Source of the DNA: Bradyrhizobium sp. CB82
GTDB taxonomy: Bacteria; Pseudomonadota; Alphaproteobacteria; Rhizobiales; Xanthobacteraceae
Assembly (NCBI RefSeq): GCF_029714405.1
Contig: NZ_CP121650.1
Coordinates: 7,445,001 to 7,509,000 of the forward strand
Reading direction: 5' to 3'
DNA: 64,000 bases
Shown: positions 44,930 through 54,213 of the stretch, in pieces
Numbering within the stretch: the stretch's first letter is position 1
How the letters are laid out: every line of letters begins with the position of its first letter
Made by a program: the position numbers and the translations under genes
Notes under the pieces: model-generated
What the model saw: the letters and a program-made list of their open reading frames with translations, nothing else
What the model was told of the DNA's origin: nothing
Databases searched by the model: none

Positions 44930-45760
44930 ATGAAAATCATTCAAATCACCGACCTTCACCTGGTCCCAGCTGGCGATCGCCTGTTCGACAACGATCCTGG
45001 CGAGCGCCTGACCGCTTGTCTAGCAGATATCGCCAGGCAGCATGCAGATGCGGAGCTCTGCGTCATCACCGGTGATCTTGCTCATCATGGCGAAAAAAGC
45101 GCTTACGTTCGCCTGCGCGAGGCACTAAAGGTCCTGCCTATGCCGGTGCGGCTCTTAATGGGCAATCATGATAATCGCGCCAATTTCCGGAGCGTATTTC
45201 CCGAGGTTCCTGCCGATGATTTCGGCTTCATTCAATCCGCGCTCGACACGGCGGCGGGACGCTTTCTCTTCCTCGATACAACGCAAACCGACAGCCACGC
45301 CGGCCTTTACTGTGAGCAGCGCCAGGCATGGTTGCGATCGCGTCTGGGAGAGTCGCAAGGCAGCCCTGTCTATCTCTTCATGCACCACCCGCCGCTTCCG
45401 GTTCACTTCCGGCCCGCTGACGAGATCATGCTGGACGATGCTGCAAGATTTGGACGTCTCCTCGATGGGTACTCCATCCGCCATTTGTTCTTCGGGCATG
45501 TGCATCGCCCAATCGCCGGAAGCTGGCAGAACATTCCCTTTTCAACCTTGCGGGGGCTCAATCATCAATTGTGGCTCGATTTCGGTCACGAGCGAGGGAT
45601 TCCTTGCAGCATGGAGCCGCCAGCCTATGCGATCGCGTTCCTGAACTCGGACGCGGTGGTGATCCACACGCACGACTTTCTCGATACAAGCGCAAAGTAC
45701 CTGTACGAGCCCGACCTGCCCGTCGAACGTCAAGTCGTTTCAATGGCGCGGCGAAGATAG
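44930..45760 (+). CDS. Calcineurin-like phosphodiesterase (GpdQ/CpdA type)
   Basis: 276 residues with the complete two-metal site: D-x-H in QITDLHL, VITGDLAHHG, GNHDNR, MHHPPLPVHF and FFGHVHRPI. Length and order match cyclic-nucleotide or glycerophosphodiester phosphodiesterases of the GpdQ/Rv0805/CpdA group. It starts 21 bases after the core methionine synthase gene and is followed by the binding-protein genes, so it is probably in the same operon. In that context it could cleave an imported phosphodiester or phosphonate ester; cAMP is the alternative. Confidence 0.88.
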   Translation: MKIIQITDLHLVPAGDRLFDNDPGERLTACLADIARQHADAELCVITGDLAHHGEKSAYVRLREALKVLPMPVRLLMGNHDNRANFRSVFPEVPADDFGFIQSALDTAAGRFLFLDTTQTDSHAGLYCEQRQAWLRSRLGESQGSPVYLFMHHPPLPVHFRPADEIMLDDAARFGRLLDGYSIRHLFFGHVHRPIAGSWQNIPFSTLRGLNHQLWLDFGHERGIPCSMEPPAYAIAFLNSDAVVIHTHDFLDTSAKYLYEPDLPVERQVVSMARRR

Positions 45761-45892
45761 TCCAGAACCTGCACGCGGCGGGGATCCGCTTCCCGCCGAC
45801 GACCATCACGCCTGCCCTTCCTCGTCTAGCCCCGGCGCTGCAGTTGCTCGCCGCATTGGATTTTTATTTGCGAGCCTTAAAGGAGGATCCTC

Positions 45893-47128
45893 ATGAATTT
45901 GTCACGTCGCACGCTGCTCCGTTCTTCCGCCGCACTATCAGCCGCGTCCGTTTTTGGTTCACTGGCCGGCTCCGCCTCCGCGGCCTCGGACACCGTAACC
46001 ATCGCTTCGCTCTACGATCTCTCCGGACCGTTCGATGTCTATGGTGCACCGTCGAACATGTGCACGGAATTCGCAGTCAAGGAATTAAACGCGGCAGGAG
46101 GATTACTCGGCAAGCAAGTCGTCCTGAAGGCCTACGACTGCCAGTCGGACATCAACAAAGGTCCGCAATACGCGCAGCAGGCGGCGCTGCGCGACCGAGC
46201 CGTGATGGCGGTGGGCGCCTTGACCGGAGCTGCCCGAGAGGCGACACGACCGGTTCTGCGCAAATACAAGGTGCCGTACTTCTATGGTTCGATCTATGAA
46301 GGTGGCGCCTGTGAACAGAACATCTTCTGCTGTAACACCGAAGGAAACCAGCAGGTCGTTCCACTGCTCGAGTGGTCATTCAAAACCCTCGGTAAGAAGC
46401 TCTATTACATCGCTTCCGATTACAACGCGCCGCGCACATTCGGAGCCTGGAATCACGTGATGGCAAAGCGCGAAGGCGGCGAGGTGCTTGCAGACGACTA
46501 TTATCCCCTCGATGTTACGGATTTCACTGCGGCAATCGCCAAGATCCAGGCGGCAAAGCCGGATTTCATCCATTCCTGTCTGGTTGGTGGTCCGTCAATG
46601 TCCTTCTACCGCCAATGGGCCGCAGCGGGGATGTTGAAGAAGATTCCCATCGTCTCGATCATTTTCGGTGGCGGGCAAGAACACGAGATTTTGGCACCTG
46701 AAGAGACGAACGGCATCTACGCAGCCTACAACTATTTCCAGGAGCTCGATACGCCGCGAAACAAGGCCTTTCTGGCGCGCTTTGCTCAAGCGATGGGTCA
46801 AAGCCATACCTACATCAATGGCGAGGCGATCGGTGGATACAATACAGTCATGTTGTGGGCAGAGGCCGTCAAGCGCGCGAACAGCTTTGATCGCGACGCA
46901 GTCATGAAGGCTTGGGAAACCGGCATCACTTGGGAAGGGCCCGGCGGGAAAATGGTTACCGACGGGCCTACGCACCACACGACCCAGGACGTGCGCATTA
47001 TCAGGGTCGAAAACCGGGTCTGGAGCCTGGTTGCAACCAAGGAACAGATCCAGCCGGACAGTTATGGCGGCAGGTGCGACGTCTTTGCCCACCCCAACCA
47101 GACCGAATTCTTGATGCCACAGATGTAG
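45893..47128 (+). CDS. Tat-exported substrate-binding protein, Liv/urea type (copy 1)
   Basis: 411 residues, preceded by AAGGAGG. The N-terminus MNLSRRTLLRSSAALSAASVFGSLAGSASAAS is a twin-arginine signal (SRRTLL), followed by VTIASLYDLSGPFDVYG as in type I periplasmic binding proteins of Liv and urea/amide transporters (UrtA/AmiC group), with LAAGGLLGK-like and YYPLDVTDFTAAIAKIQAAKPD landmarks. It is homologous throughout to the next gene, with most residues identical and no large gap, so the pair is a tandem duplication. The substrate may differ between copies; it is not deducible. Confidence 0.9.
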   Translation: MNLSRRTLLRSSAALSAASVFGSLAGSASAASDTVTIASLYDLSGPFDVYGAPSNMCTEFAVKELNAAGGLLGKQVVLKAYDCQSDINKGPQYAQQAALRDRAVMAVGALTGAAREATRPVLRKYKVPYFYGSIYEGGACEQNIFCCNTEGNQQVVPLLEWSFKTLGKKLYYIASDYNAPRTFGAWNHVMAKREGGEVLADDYYPLDVTDFTAAIAKIQAAKPDFIHSCLVGGPSMSFYRQWAAAGMLKKIPIVSIIFGGGQEHEILAPEETNGIYAAYNYFQELDTPRNKAFLARFAQAMGQSHTYINGEAIGGYNTVMLWAEAVKRANSFDRDAVMKAWETGITWEGPGGKMVTDGPTHHTTQDVRIIRVENRVWSLVATKEQIQPDSYGGRCDVFAHPNQTEFLMPQM

Positions 47129-47250
47129 GCGGCTGCGCTCCCAGCGCTGCGTCTTTCAAGCGGCGCCGCAGCCTCATTTGCTTGCTGTTGGTTGTCGTCA
47201 CTCGGCAGGAGAGCACGCCTCTTCTGTCGAGCAGCCAAAGGAGAATTCTC

Positions 47251-48486
47251 GTGAAACTATCCCGTCGCTCGTTTCTCGGCACTTCGGCAGCGCTTTCTGC
47301 TGCATCCATCGCCGGCTCTCTTGCCGGAGGCGCGTGGGCCGCATCCGACACCGTCGCTATTGCTTCGCTCCATGATTTGTCGGGGCCGCTAGATATTTAT
47401 GGCGTACCCTCGAATTTGTGCATGAAAGTCGCCGTCGAGGAGATCAATGCCGCTGGCGGCCTGCTCGGCAAAAAGGTCGAGCTAAAGGTTTATGATGGCC
47501 AGTCCGACATCAACAAATACCCGCAATACGCGCAGAAGGCGGCGCTGAACGATCGGGTCGTCATGGTACAAGGTGCGCTCAGCGGCGCCGCGCGCGAGGC
47601 CACGCGCCCCGTTCTGCGCAAGTACAAGATACCTTTCATCTACGGCTCCTTCTACGAAGGCGGACTTTGCGAGAAGAATACATTCTGCGTCAACACGGGC
47701 GGTAATCAGCAGGTTGTTCCTTTGCTCGAATGGTCATTCAGGAATCTCGGAAAGAAGCTCTATTATATTGCGTCGGACTATAACGCCCCCCGCAATTTCG
47801 GGATCTGGAATCACGTGATGGCCAAGCGCGAAGGTGGCCAGGTGTTAGCCGATGATTACTATCCCCTCGATGTCACGGATTTCACCGCGGCTATTGCAAA
47901 GATACAGACCGCCAAACCGGATGTCGTGCATTCCTGCCTCGTTGGCGGTCCGGCCATGTCGTTCTATCGCCAATGGGCAGCGGCCGGAATGCTAAAAAAG
48001 ATTCCGATCATCTCGATCGTGTTTGCCGCTGGCAATGAGCACGAGGTTCTTGCTCCGGAGGAAACGGACGGCGTGATCGTCGCGTACAACTACTTCCAAG
48101 AACTGGACACGCCGAAGAACAAGGAATTTCTGGCCAAGGTGGAAGCCGTTGCCGGCAAGAACCACCCCTATATCAATGGCGAGGTGTTCGGCGGCTATAG
48201 CGGTGTCATGCTCTGGGCCGAAGCGGTCAAGCTTGCCGGCAGCTTCGAGCGGGAGGCGGTTCTGGCTGCCCTCGAAAGCGGCATCCGCTGGGAAGGTCCG
48301 GCCGGGGTCATGACCACGGATGGCCCCACCCACAACACGACCCAAGACGTTCACATCATCAAGGTCGAGAACCGCGTCTGGAGCCTGATCGAGAAGAAGG
48401 AGCAGATTCCGCCGGATACGTATGGTGGCAAATGCAACGTCTTCACCAATCCCAACCAGACGGATTTTCTGATGCCGCAGATCTAG
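47251..48486 (+). CDS. Tat-exported substrate-binding protein, Liv/urea type (copy 2)
   Basis: 411 residues from the GTG at 47251, which follows AAGGAG and begins the Tat signal VKLSRRSFLGTSAALSAASIAGS; the long upstream frame to 46912 overlaps copy 1 and is not credible. The mature domain starts SDTVAIASLHDLSGPLDIYG and ends PNQTDFLMPQI. It shares long stretches such as YYIASDYNAPR, DDYYPLDVTDFTAAIAKIQ and GGPAMSFYRQWAAAGMLKKIPI with copy 1. It lies directly upstream of the permease genes and is the main candidate partner of the transporter. Confidence 0.9.
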   Translation: MKLSRRSFLGTSAALSAASIAGSLAGGAWAASDTVAIASLHDLSGPLDIYGVPSNLCMKVAVEEINAAGGLLGKKVELKVYDGQSDINKYPQYAQKAALNDRVVMVQGALSGAAREATRPVLRKYKIPFIYGSFYEGGLCEKNTFCVNTGGNQQVVPLLEWSFRNLGKKLYYIASDYNAPRNFGIWNHVMAKREGGQVLADDYYPLDVTDFTAAIAKIQTAKPDVVHSCLVGGPAMSFYRQWAAAGMLKKIPIISIVFAAGNEHEVLAPEETDGVIVAYNYFQELDTPKNKEFLAKVEAVAGKNHPYINGEVFGGYSGVMLWAEAVKLAGSFEREAVLAALESGIRWEGPAGVMTTDGPTHNTTQDVHIIKVENRVWSLIEKKEQIPPDTYGGKCNVFTNPNQTDFLMPQI

Positions 48487-48579
48487 GTGGCTAGGCGGGG
48501 CGGCGCTCGCAGCGCCGCACCTTTCGCGGCGCCGCCGGCCCAATCCGCCTATCTCCATCTTCGCAAGCCGAGACAGTTC

Positions 48580-49443
48580 ATGGACAGTTTCGTCATATTG
48601 TGTTTCGCGGTGGTCAATTCCATTGCGCTTCTTGCCCTGATCAGCTTGGGGCTCGCCGTCATTTTCGGCATGATGCGCGTCATCAACTTTGCTCATGGCG
48701 AGTTCATCATGCTCGGTGGATACGCCACCGTGATCGCCAATCATGCCGGCGTCAATCTTTGGCTCTCCATGCTGGTTGTCGCCCCAATCTTCGTCGCTCT
48801 GATCGGTGCCGTGACGGAGCGACTGATCGTTCGCCGGCTGTACGGTCACCTAATCACGACGATGCTGGCAACCTGGGGTCTTAGCCTGTTTTTAATCGGT
48901 GCGGTGACCGCCATCTTCGGCAACACGACGATGGGCGTGAGCGCACCGCTGGGCAATATTCCGATTGGTGCCTACTCTATCGGTGCTTACCAACTGTTCT
49001 TGATTGGGATCACAGCTCTTTTGGTCGTGAGTTCTCTCCTTGCTTTGCACTGGACGAAGTACGGACTGATCGCGCGGGCGGCGATGCAAAATTCGGAGAT
49101 GGCAGCGACCCTCGGGATCAACTGTGATCGCGTATATGCGGCCACTTTCATCGTCGGCGCAGCAATCAGTGGCTTGGCCGGAGCGCTGCTTGCGCCGATA
49201 TCGGGTGTCCTTCCTCATATGGGCGCGGCCTATGTTGCCCGCGCCTTCGTCACGGTGATCAGCGGGGGCGGAGCCCTGATTACGGGCTTTCTGTCGGCCG
49301 CAACAATACTCGGGCCGGTTGAGGCGTTGCTTTCCTATTTTGCAACACCGGTCATCGGTCAGGCCTCGCTGCTGCTTTTGGCCGTGATCATCCTGCGCCT
49401 GTTTCCAACGGGCGTCTCAAGCTTGTGGACCGGAGGTCGATAA
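48580..49443 (+). CDS. LivH-type ABC transporter permease
   Basis: 287 residues from ATG 48580 (MDSFVILCFAVVNSIALLALISLGLAVIFGMMRVINFAHGEFIMLGGY). The GMMRVINFAHGEFIMLG segment is the classic LivH/UrtB signature. It has about eight helices and the cytoplasmic coupling region RAAMQNSEMAATLGIN. The frame is open to 48487, but the added Arg/Ala-rich stretch is not family-like. Works with the LivM-type protein encoded next. Confidence 0.92.
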   Translation: MDSFVILCFAVVNSIALLALISLGLAVIFGMMRVINFAHGEFIMLGGYATVIANHAGVNLWLSMLVVAPIFVALIGAVTERLIVRRLYGHLITTMLATWGLSLFLIGAVTAIFGNTTMGVSAPLGNIPIGAYSIGAYQLFLIGITALLVVSSLLALHWTKYGLIARAAMQNSEMAATLGINCDRVYAATFIVGAAISGLAGALLAPISGVLPHMGAAYVARAFVTVISGGGALITGFLSAATILGPVEALLSYFATPVIGQASLLLLAVIILRLFPTGVSSLWTGGR

Positions 49444-49447
49444 CGCC

Positions 49448-50464
49448 ATGGTACGTCAAGTCGAACATGCCCTTTTCCCAGTCGCCCTTGTGCTCTTCGC
49501 GGCTCTCGGGCCATTCGTTCTGGAGCCTTTCGATCTCGTCAATCTATCTGCCTTTTCGGCCATGGCGATCGCAGCACTCGGTCTTGCCTTCGTCTGGGGA
49601 ACACTCGGGATCCTGAACCTCGGACATTCCGTGTTTTTTGGTCTGGGTGCCTATGCCTATGCCATCGCGGTCTCCAATCTCGGCGACAGCACGCTTGCCG
49701 TATTGATTGGCATCGCGCTGGCGGTCGCATTTTCGCTTGTCCTCGGCTATTTCCTGTTCTTCAGCCGCTTGGGCGACGTCTATCTCGGCGTTATCACTCT
49801 GTGCGTGACGCTGATCTTCTATTCCTTCATGATGTCAACCGCCGATCCCTCGTTTCACATCGGCCCGGTGCCGCTCGGCGGCTTCAACGGGATCACGGCA
49901 GTCCCGTCGCTTAACATGCCAGGCGATCCGCAGGTATTTCTATCCACGGAAGCGACTTTCTCGATCTGCCTGCTTTCACTGGCGGGAGCTTACGTTCTGC
50001 TCTCGCTCTTGCGCTCGAGCGATGCAGGTCGGATCATGACGGCGATCCGCGAGAGCGAGTTGCGGAGCGAGCTTCTTGGTTACGACATCCGCTTCTACAA
50101 GCTCGTCGGCTTTGCCGTAAGTGCTGCCATTGCCGGGCTTGGCGGGGCACTTTACACGGCGGTGATGGGCTACGTCAGCCCGAACGTCTTTGACCTTCCG
50201 CAAGCCTCGCAATTCGTTCTGTGGGTGATCGCCGGCGGACTCGGGGCCTTTGTCGGACCCGTAGTGGCAAGCTTCGGCTTCCAGCTCCTGAGCAGCCAGC
50301 TCGGCGCAAACCAAGTTTTCAACACGGAGCTCATTTTCGGCGCGACGATCATCCTGTTCGTCATGCTCGTGCCGCAAGGCCTGCAGCCGATGCTTCTTGG
50401 CCTATCGAGCCTGAAGTTCCCGAACCGATTCGGCATTTTGCGACGGAAGGAGAAACCGGCATGA
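49448..50464 (+). CDS. LivM-type ABC transporter permease
   Basis: 338 residues. Family marks are FVWGTLGILNLGHSVFFGLGAYAYAIAVS near the N-terminus and AIRESELRSELLGYDIRFYKLVGFAVSAAIAGLGGALYTAVMGYVSP in the C-terminal half (the coupling loop and the following AGLAGALY-like helix). Starts 4 bases after the LivH-type stop and overlaps the LivG-type start by 4 bases, so it is translationally coupled. Confidence 0.92.
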   Translation: MVRQVEHALFPVALVLFAALGPFVLEPFDLVNLSAFSAMAIAALGLAFVWGTLGILNLGHSVFFGLGAYAYAIAVSNLGDSTLAVLIGIALAVAFSLVLGYFLFFSRLGDVYLGVITLCVTLIFYSFMMSTADPSFHIGPVPLGGFNGITAVPSLNMPGDPQVFLSTEATFSICLLSLAGAYVLLSLLRSSDAGRIMTAIRESELRSELLGYDIRFYKLVGFAVSAAIAGLGGALYTAVMGYVSPNVFDLPQASQFVLWVIAGGLGAFVGPVVASFGFQLLSSQLGANQVFNTELIFGATIILFVMLVPQGLQPMLLGLSSLKFPNRFGILRRKEKPA

Positions 50465-51207
50465 GCGGGGCCCCCATTCTCGCGACGCGCGGTCTCGTTA
50501 AGCGGTTCGGGGGTGTTGTTGCGGTTGATAGCGTCGACCTTGTCGTTAACGCCGGCGAAATCCGCTGCCTCATAGGCCCGAACGGCGCCGGCAAAAGCAC
50601 GCTCTTCAAATGCCTTACACATCAGCACCAGCCGACGAGCGGCCATGTTCTGTTCGAGGGCCGGGATCTGCAGGGGCTGGCCACCCATCGCATTGCCCGG
50701 CTTGGGATCGCCATTAAGAACCAGATTCCCAGCATCTACGCCAATCTTGACGTCCGTGAGAATATCCGCCTAGCGGCCCTGCGGAGGCGACTGGGAAAGC
50801 GCCAGCTGGACAGGGTCGTCGAGCTGACGCTGGACGAAATCGGCTTCGACGAACGTCTCGCCAGTCAGCCGGCGGCGACCCTCTCGCACGCGCATCGGCA
50901 ATGGTGCGAGCTCGGCATGCTGCTCGCGAGCAGCCCGCGCATCGCCCTCCTTGACGAGCCCACCGCCGGCATGACGCGTGAGGAGATGTTGAAGACCGTC
51001 GACATCATCAAACGTCTCAACGCCAGCGCCACGGTAATCGTCGTCGAGCACGATTTGGAGTTCATCGCCCGACTTGCGCAGAGAGTTACTGTCCTACACA
51101 GGGGAAAGGTGCTGGTTGAGGACACCATGGACAAGATCGAGGCAAACGAGATTGTTCGCGACATTTATCTCGGCCGCAAGAAGGAGGCCGCTCATGCTGA
51201 AGGGTGA
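50461..51207 (+). CDS. LivG-type ABC transporter ATPase
   Basis: 248 residues with Walker A GPNGAGKST, Q-loop KNQIPSIYANLDVRENI, signature-region LSHAHRQWCELGMLL (an unusual LSHAH in place of LSxGE), Walker B RIALLDEPTAGM and H-loop VIVVEHDLEFI. LivG/UrtD proteins with LSHGE or LSHGQ variants are common, and LSHAH keeps the Ser and first His. The ATG overlaps the LivM stop (ATGA). Confidence 0.92.
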   Translation: MSGAPILATRGLVKRFGGVVAVDSVDLVVNAGEIRCLIGPNGAGKSTLFKCLTHQHQPTSGHVLFEGRDLQGLATHRIARLGIAIKNQIPSIYANLDVRENIRLAALRRRLGKRQLDRVVELTLDEIGFDERLASQPAATLSHAHRQWCELGMLLASSPRIALLDEPTAGMTREEMLKTVDIIKRLNASATVIVVEHDLEFIARLAQRVTVLHRGKVLVEDTMDKIEANEIVRDIYLGRKKEAAHAEG

Positions 51208-51883
51208 ACGGTTGATCTCGGGCTACGGCAAGACGCAGGTACTGCGCAGCCTAAGCTTCGATCTCGGCGCTCATGAGATCCTGGGGATCATCGGCATCAA
51301 CGGTATGGGCAAGACCACCCTGCTCAAGACTGTCATGGGACTGTTGCCGGTGGAAGTTGGCCGGATCGTGCTGGACGGTGATGCCATCGAAGCTCTGCCT
51401 GCCTATCGACGCAGTCGTCTCGGCTTCAGCTACACGCCGCAAGGCGGAGCGGGTTTTCCTGGCCTCACTGTAAAGGAGAACTTGTTGCTTGCGGGCATGA
51501 TGCCCGGGTCCGGCAGAGCAAAGCCGATTGCCGAGATATTGTGCCTCTTTCCGAGACTCGAAAAGCTTCTTGCGCGCCCTAGCGGTGCCTTGAGTGGAGG
51601 CGAGCGGCAGTTGCTGGCCCTGGCGCGCGCCATGGTTCGCTCGCCGCGGCTTCTTCTGCTTGATGAATTGACAGAGGGCATTCAGCCTTCGGTGACCGAC
51701 GAAATCGCCGAATGCCTGTTGTCGATTCACCGGTCGGAAAAGACAGCCATGATCATTGCCGATCAGGATCTCAGCTTCTTGGCCTCGCTGGTCGGCCGAG
51801 CGCTGGTCGTCCAGAAGGGACAGATCGTGGCGGAGCGGAATCCAACTGAACTCCTTGCCGATAATGTTTTCGAGACGGACTGA
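51194..51883 (+). CDS. LivF-type ABC transporter ATPase
   Basis: 229 residues from ATG 51194, overlapping the LivG-type gene by 14 bases. Walker A GINGMGKTT, Q-loop YTPQGGAGFPGLTVKENL, signature LSGGERQ, Walker B RLLLLDELTEGIQPSV, and IIADQD in place of the usual H-loop (VEQN in LivF, with the expected His position replaced), as is usual in LivF/UrtE. Completes the transporter; its last gene. Confidence 0.92.
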   Translation: MLKGERLISGYGKTQVLRSLSFDLGAHEILGIIGINGMGKTTLLKTVMGLLPVEVGRIVLDGDAIEALPAYRRSRLGFSYTPQGGAGFPGLTVKENLLLAGMMPGSGRAKPIAEILCLFPRLEKLLARPSGALSGGERQLLALARAMVRSPRLLLLDELTEGIQPSVTDEIAECLLSIHRSEKTAMIIADQDLSFLASLVGRALVVQKGQIVAERNPTELLADNVFETD

Positions 51884-52017
51884 GGTCGTGCCGGCTCCGG
51901 GCCGCATCCAGCGATGCTGCGCCGTTGCCCTGGATATCAGCACCGAAGTCTCGATCCGTCCGAAACCGTGATCATCCCGTTTAGACAAGTGCCCACCGTT
52001 CAACTTGCGGAGCCATT

Positions 52018-52668
52018 ATGGCCACCAGAACTCTCTCAGTCCAACCGACCGTCCACCTCGGCGCTCTGATGCACGATACCACACTCGGCGCCTACTGCGA
52101 GGTCGGGGCGCGCACGATCTTGCGAGAAGTGACGATGGGCGATTACTCCTACGTCGAGAACGATTCCCAGATTACCTACACCACGATCGGAAAGTTCTGC
52201 TCGATTGCGGCAATGACACGCATTAACCCTGGCAACCATCCGATGCACCGCGCGAGTCAGTCACATTTCACCTATCGAGCGAGTGCCTATTTTCCCGGCG
52301 AAAGTGACGAGGCAGAATTCTTCGATTGGCGAAGGCAACATCAGGTCCACATCGGCCACGATGTCTGGATAGGTCACGGCGCAATCGTACTTCCCGGCCG
52401 CAACGTCGGCACGGGTGCTGTGGTTGCGGGCGGTGCAATCGTTACCAAGGACGTGCCGGCCTACACGATCGTCGCTGGCAATCCGGCACGCCCCGTCAGG
52501 CGGCGGTTCTCGGACGATATCGCCGGGCGGCTCGCCAGGCTTGCGTGGTGGGATTGGGATCATGAAAGCCTGCGGGTGGCGCTGACAGATTTCCGCAAGC
52601 TGACGGTTGACGAGTTTCTAAGCAAATACGAAGGGGGCGACCTTGCCAGGTTGAAATCTTCGTGTTGA
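52018..52668 (+). CDS. Left-handed beta-helix hexapeptide transferase of the phosphonate-associated type
   Basis: 216 residues with hexapeptide repeats ([81 protein letters not shown], then [53 protein letters not shown]). The [48 protein letters not shown] block is, in my memory of the family, that of the hexapeptide protein found in C-P lyase (phn) operons. His at WIGHG is the usual catalytic residue of acetyltransferases. Its actual acceptor is unknown. The link to phosphonate metabolism matters because it stands in an array with a phosphodiesterase and a transporter. Confidence 0.85.
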   Translation: MATRTLSVQPTVHLGALMHDTTLGAYCEVGARTILREVTMGDYSYVENDSQITYTTIGKFCSIAAMTRINPGNHPMHRASQSHFTYRASAYFPGESDEAEFFDWRRQHQVHIGHDVWIGHGAIVLPGRNVGTGAVVAGGAIVTKDVPAYTIVAGNPARPVRRRFSDDIAGRLARLAWWDWDHESLRVALTDFRKLTVDEFLSKYEGGDLARLKSSC

Positions 52669-52892
52669 TCGCTTCGAGGGGACTGGTTTCTGATTGTCAG
52701 AGGCTCAGCAACGCACGAAGCGGACATCGAGCTCGTTTAAAAATCGTCGATTGCGCTCACTTGTCTTGTGTGGCGGTTCGCCGTCGTCTCCGTTGGCCGG
52801 TGCGCAATTGCTTACCCGCTTAGCCCCGGTTGCGTCAGCGCTGTCGAGAGTTCAGCCACGTAAAATGCCAGCTTATGAAGGAAGGGGTTAAC

Positions 52893-54080
52893 GTGTCATC
52901 CGTCGCACGAAATGAGTTTGCGCACGAAGCGATCAAAGAAGCTGCACCAGAGAAAAGCTTTCGATTTTACGACAATCGACAAAAGTACCTGATGTTCGTC
53001 AATACCTGCAGCGAGAAGCGTGTCGTATCAGAACGAATAGCGCTCGAACTCGATCAGATCCATCCACGTCCGCCTGCTGTGCGGGTCTTTGATGCGGGCG
53101 TCGGTGACGGGACGGTGCTGGCGCGCGTGCTGCGTTCGATGCATCAACGCTACGAGCATTTGCCATACTATGTCGTCGGGAAAGAGATCAGCCTCGAAGA
53201 CATTCGCTTGACGCTCGAAAAACTACCTGATCGGTTTCACGAACACCCTTCTATGGTCATTGTCCTGACCAACCTTTACTATCACGAAGCCCCATATCTT
53301 TCGCCAAGCTCGGCTTTAGCGACATCCAGGCTCGTCTGGCATGAAGTCGCCCTGAGCGGACGAACTGCGGCCGATTACGAGCGCCAGATCAATGATCTGG
53401 AGCCGTTTCTAGCTCAACATTGGAAGGCGAGCGTAAGCAAGAAATCCGGCAACCCGGTCTACGAGCGCCCGGTCGTTCTGGTGCTTTATCTGCAGAGCTG
53501 CCAGTTCCTGTTGAACCAGGTCATCCCCAGGCAAGGCGCGATCACGGCGGACTACGATCTTGTCATCGCCTCGCAGCCCTATCGGGCACGGGCGTCGGCG
53601 GAGTTCAAGGCAAGGAAGGTCGTTGCGCCATTAGCGCTCGCACTTGCTCCGGGAGGTCGATTGGTCGGCATTCATTCGTGCGGCAATGATCCAGGCCTTG
53701 AAATCATTCAGAGCGTGTGGCCGGGGGAACAGCCGTTCGCTAACGATCGACGAGACATCTTGCGCGAAACGAAAGTCGCGATGGGGCATGAGGCACGCCA
53801 GTACAACTTCAATGCACTGAGCGATAAGCAGTCTAGATTTAAGTACGTGATGTATACGTTGCCCAACGAAATCGACGCCGACGCCACCTCCATCGGGACG
53901 TCAACAATGTTCGCGGCTTGGAATAACGCCAGCTACGTGGCACAGATTGAGGACGAGCGACTGGCCCAGGCAATGACGGACGATCGGTACCTGGCATGCA
54001 CCAGGGAGATCTTGCGCAAGCATAATGGACTCTGGTTTTGGGACGAAACTTACGTCATCTCCCGGAACCACAAGCCGTGA
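52893..54080 (+). CDS. Class I SAM-dependent methyltransferase
   Basis: 395 residues from the GTG at 52893, which has GAAGGGG five bases upstream; the ATG at 52875 lacks a ribosome site. The start SSVARNEFAHEAIKEAAPEKSFRFYDNRQKYLMFVNTCSEK precedes motif I as VRVFDAGVGDGTVLARVLRSM, followed by KEISLEDIRLTLEKLPDRF and the later DYDLVIASQPYRA and ALAPGGRLVGIHSCGND segments. I do not recognise the exact subfamily or acceptor. It is followed by a MetF-like gene after 133 bases, which places methyl donation and folate chemistry side by side. Confidence 0.75.
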   Translation: MSSVARNEFAHEAIKEAAPEKSFRFYDNRQKYLMFVNTCSEKRVVSERIALELDQIHPRPPAVRVFDAGVGDGTVLARVLRSMHQRYEHLPYYVVGKEISLEDIRLTLEKLPDRFHEHPSMVIVLTNLYYHEAPYLSPSSALATSRLVWHEVALSGRTAADYERQINDLEPFLAQHWKASVSKKSGNPVYERPVVLVLYLQSCQFLLNQVIPRQGAITADYDLVIASQPYRARASAEFKARKVVAPLALALAPGGRLVGIHSCGNDPGLEIIQSVWPGEQPFANDRRDILRETKVAMGHEARQYNFNALSDKQSRFKYVMYTLPNEIDADATSIGTSTMFAAWNNASYVAQIEDERLAQAMTDDRYLACTREILRKHNGLWFWDETYVISRNHKP

Positions 54081-54213
54081 AATAGTTCAGCCTCTGCTGA
54101 GGCGCGGGACTTTTACCGCTCGCTTCCAACCTCAAAAGATCCGGCTGGTCACGTCGAGCCTCTGGCTGAAGATTGCCGTGCGCTCGCGTTGCGGACCGAA
54201 GAAGGACCAGTTC

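Noticed and set aside
46912-47250. N-terminal extension of the second binding-protein frame
   Set aside because: It overlaps the first binding-protein gene in another phase; the GTG at 47251 with AAGGAG opens a proper Tat signal.
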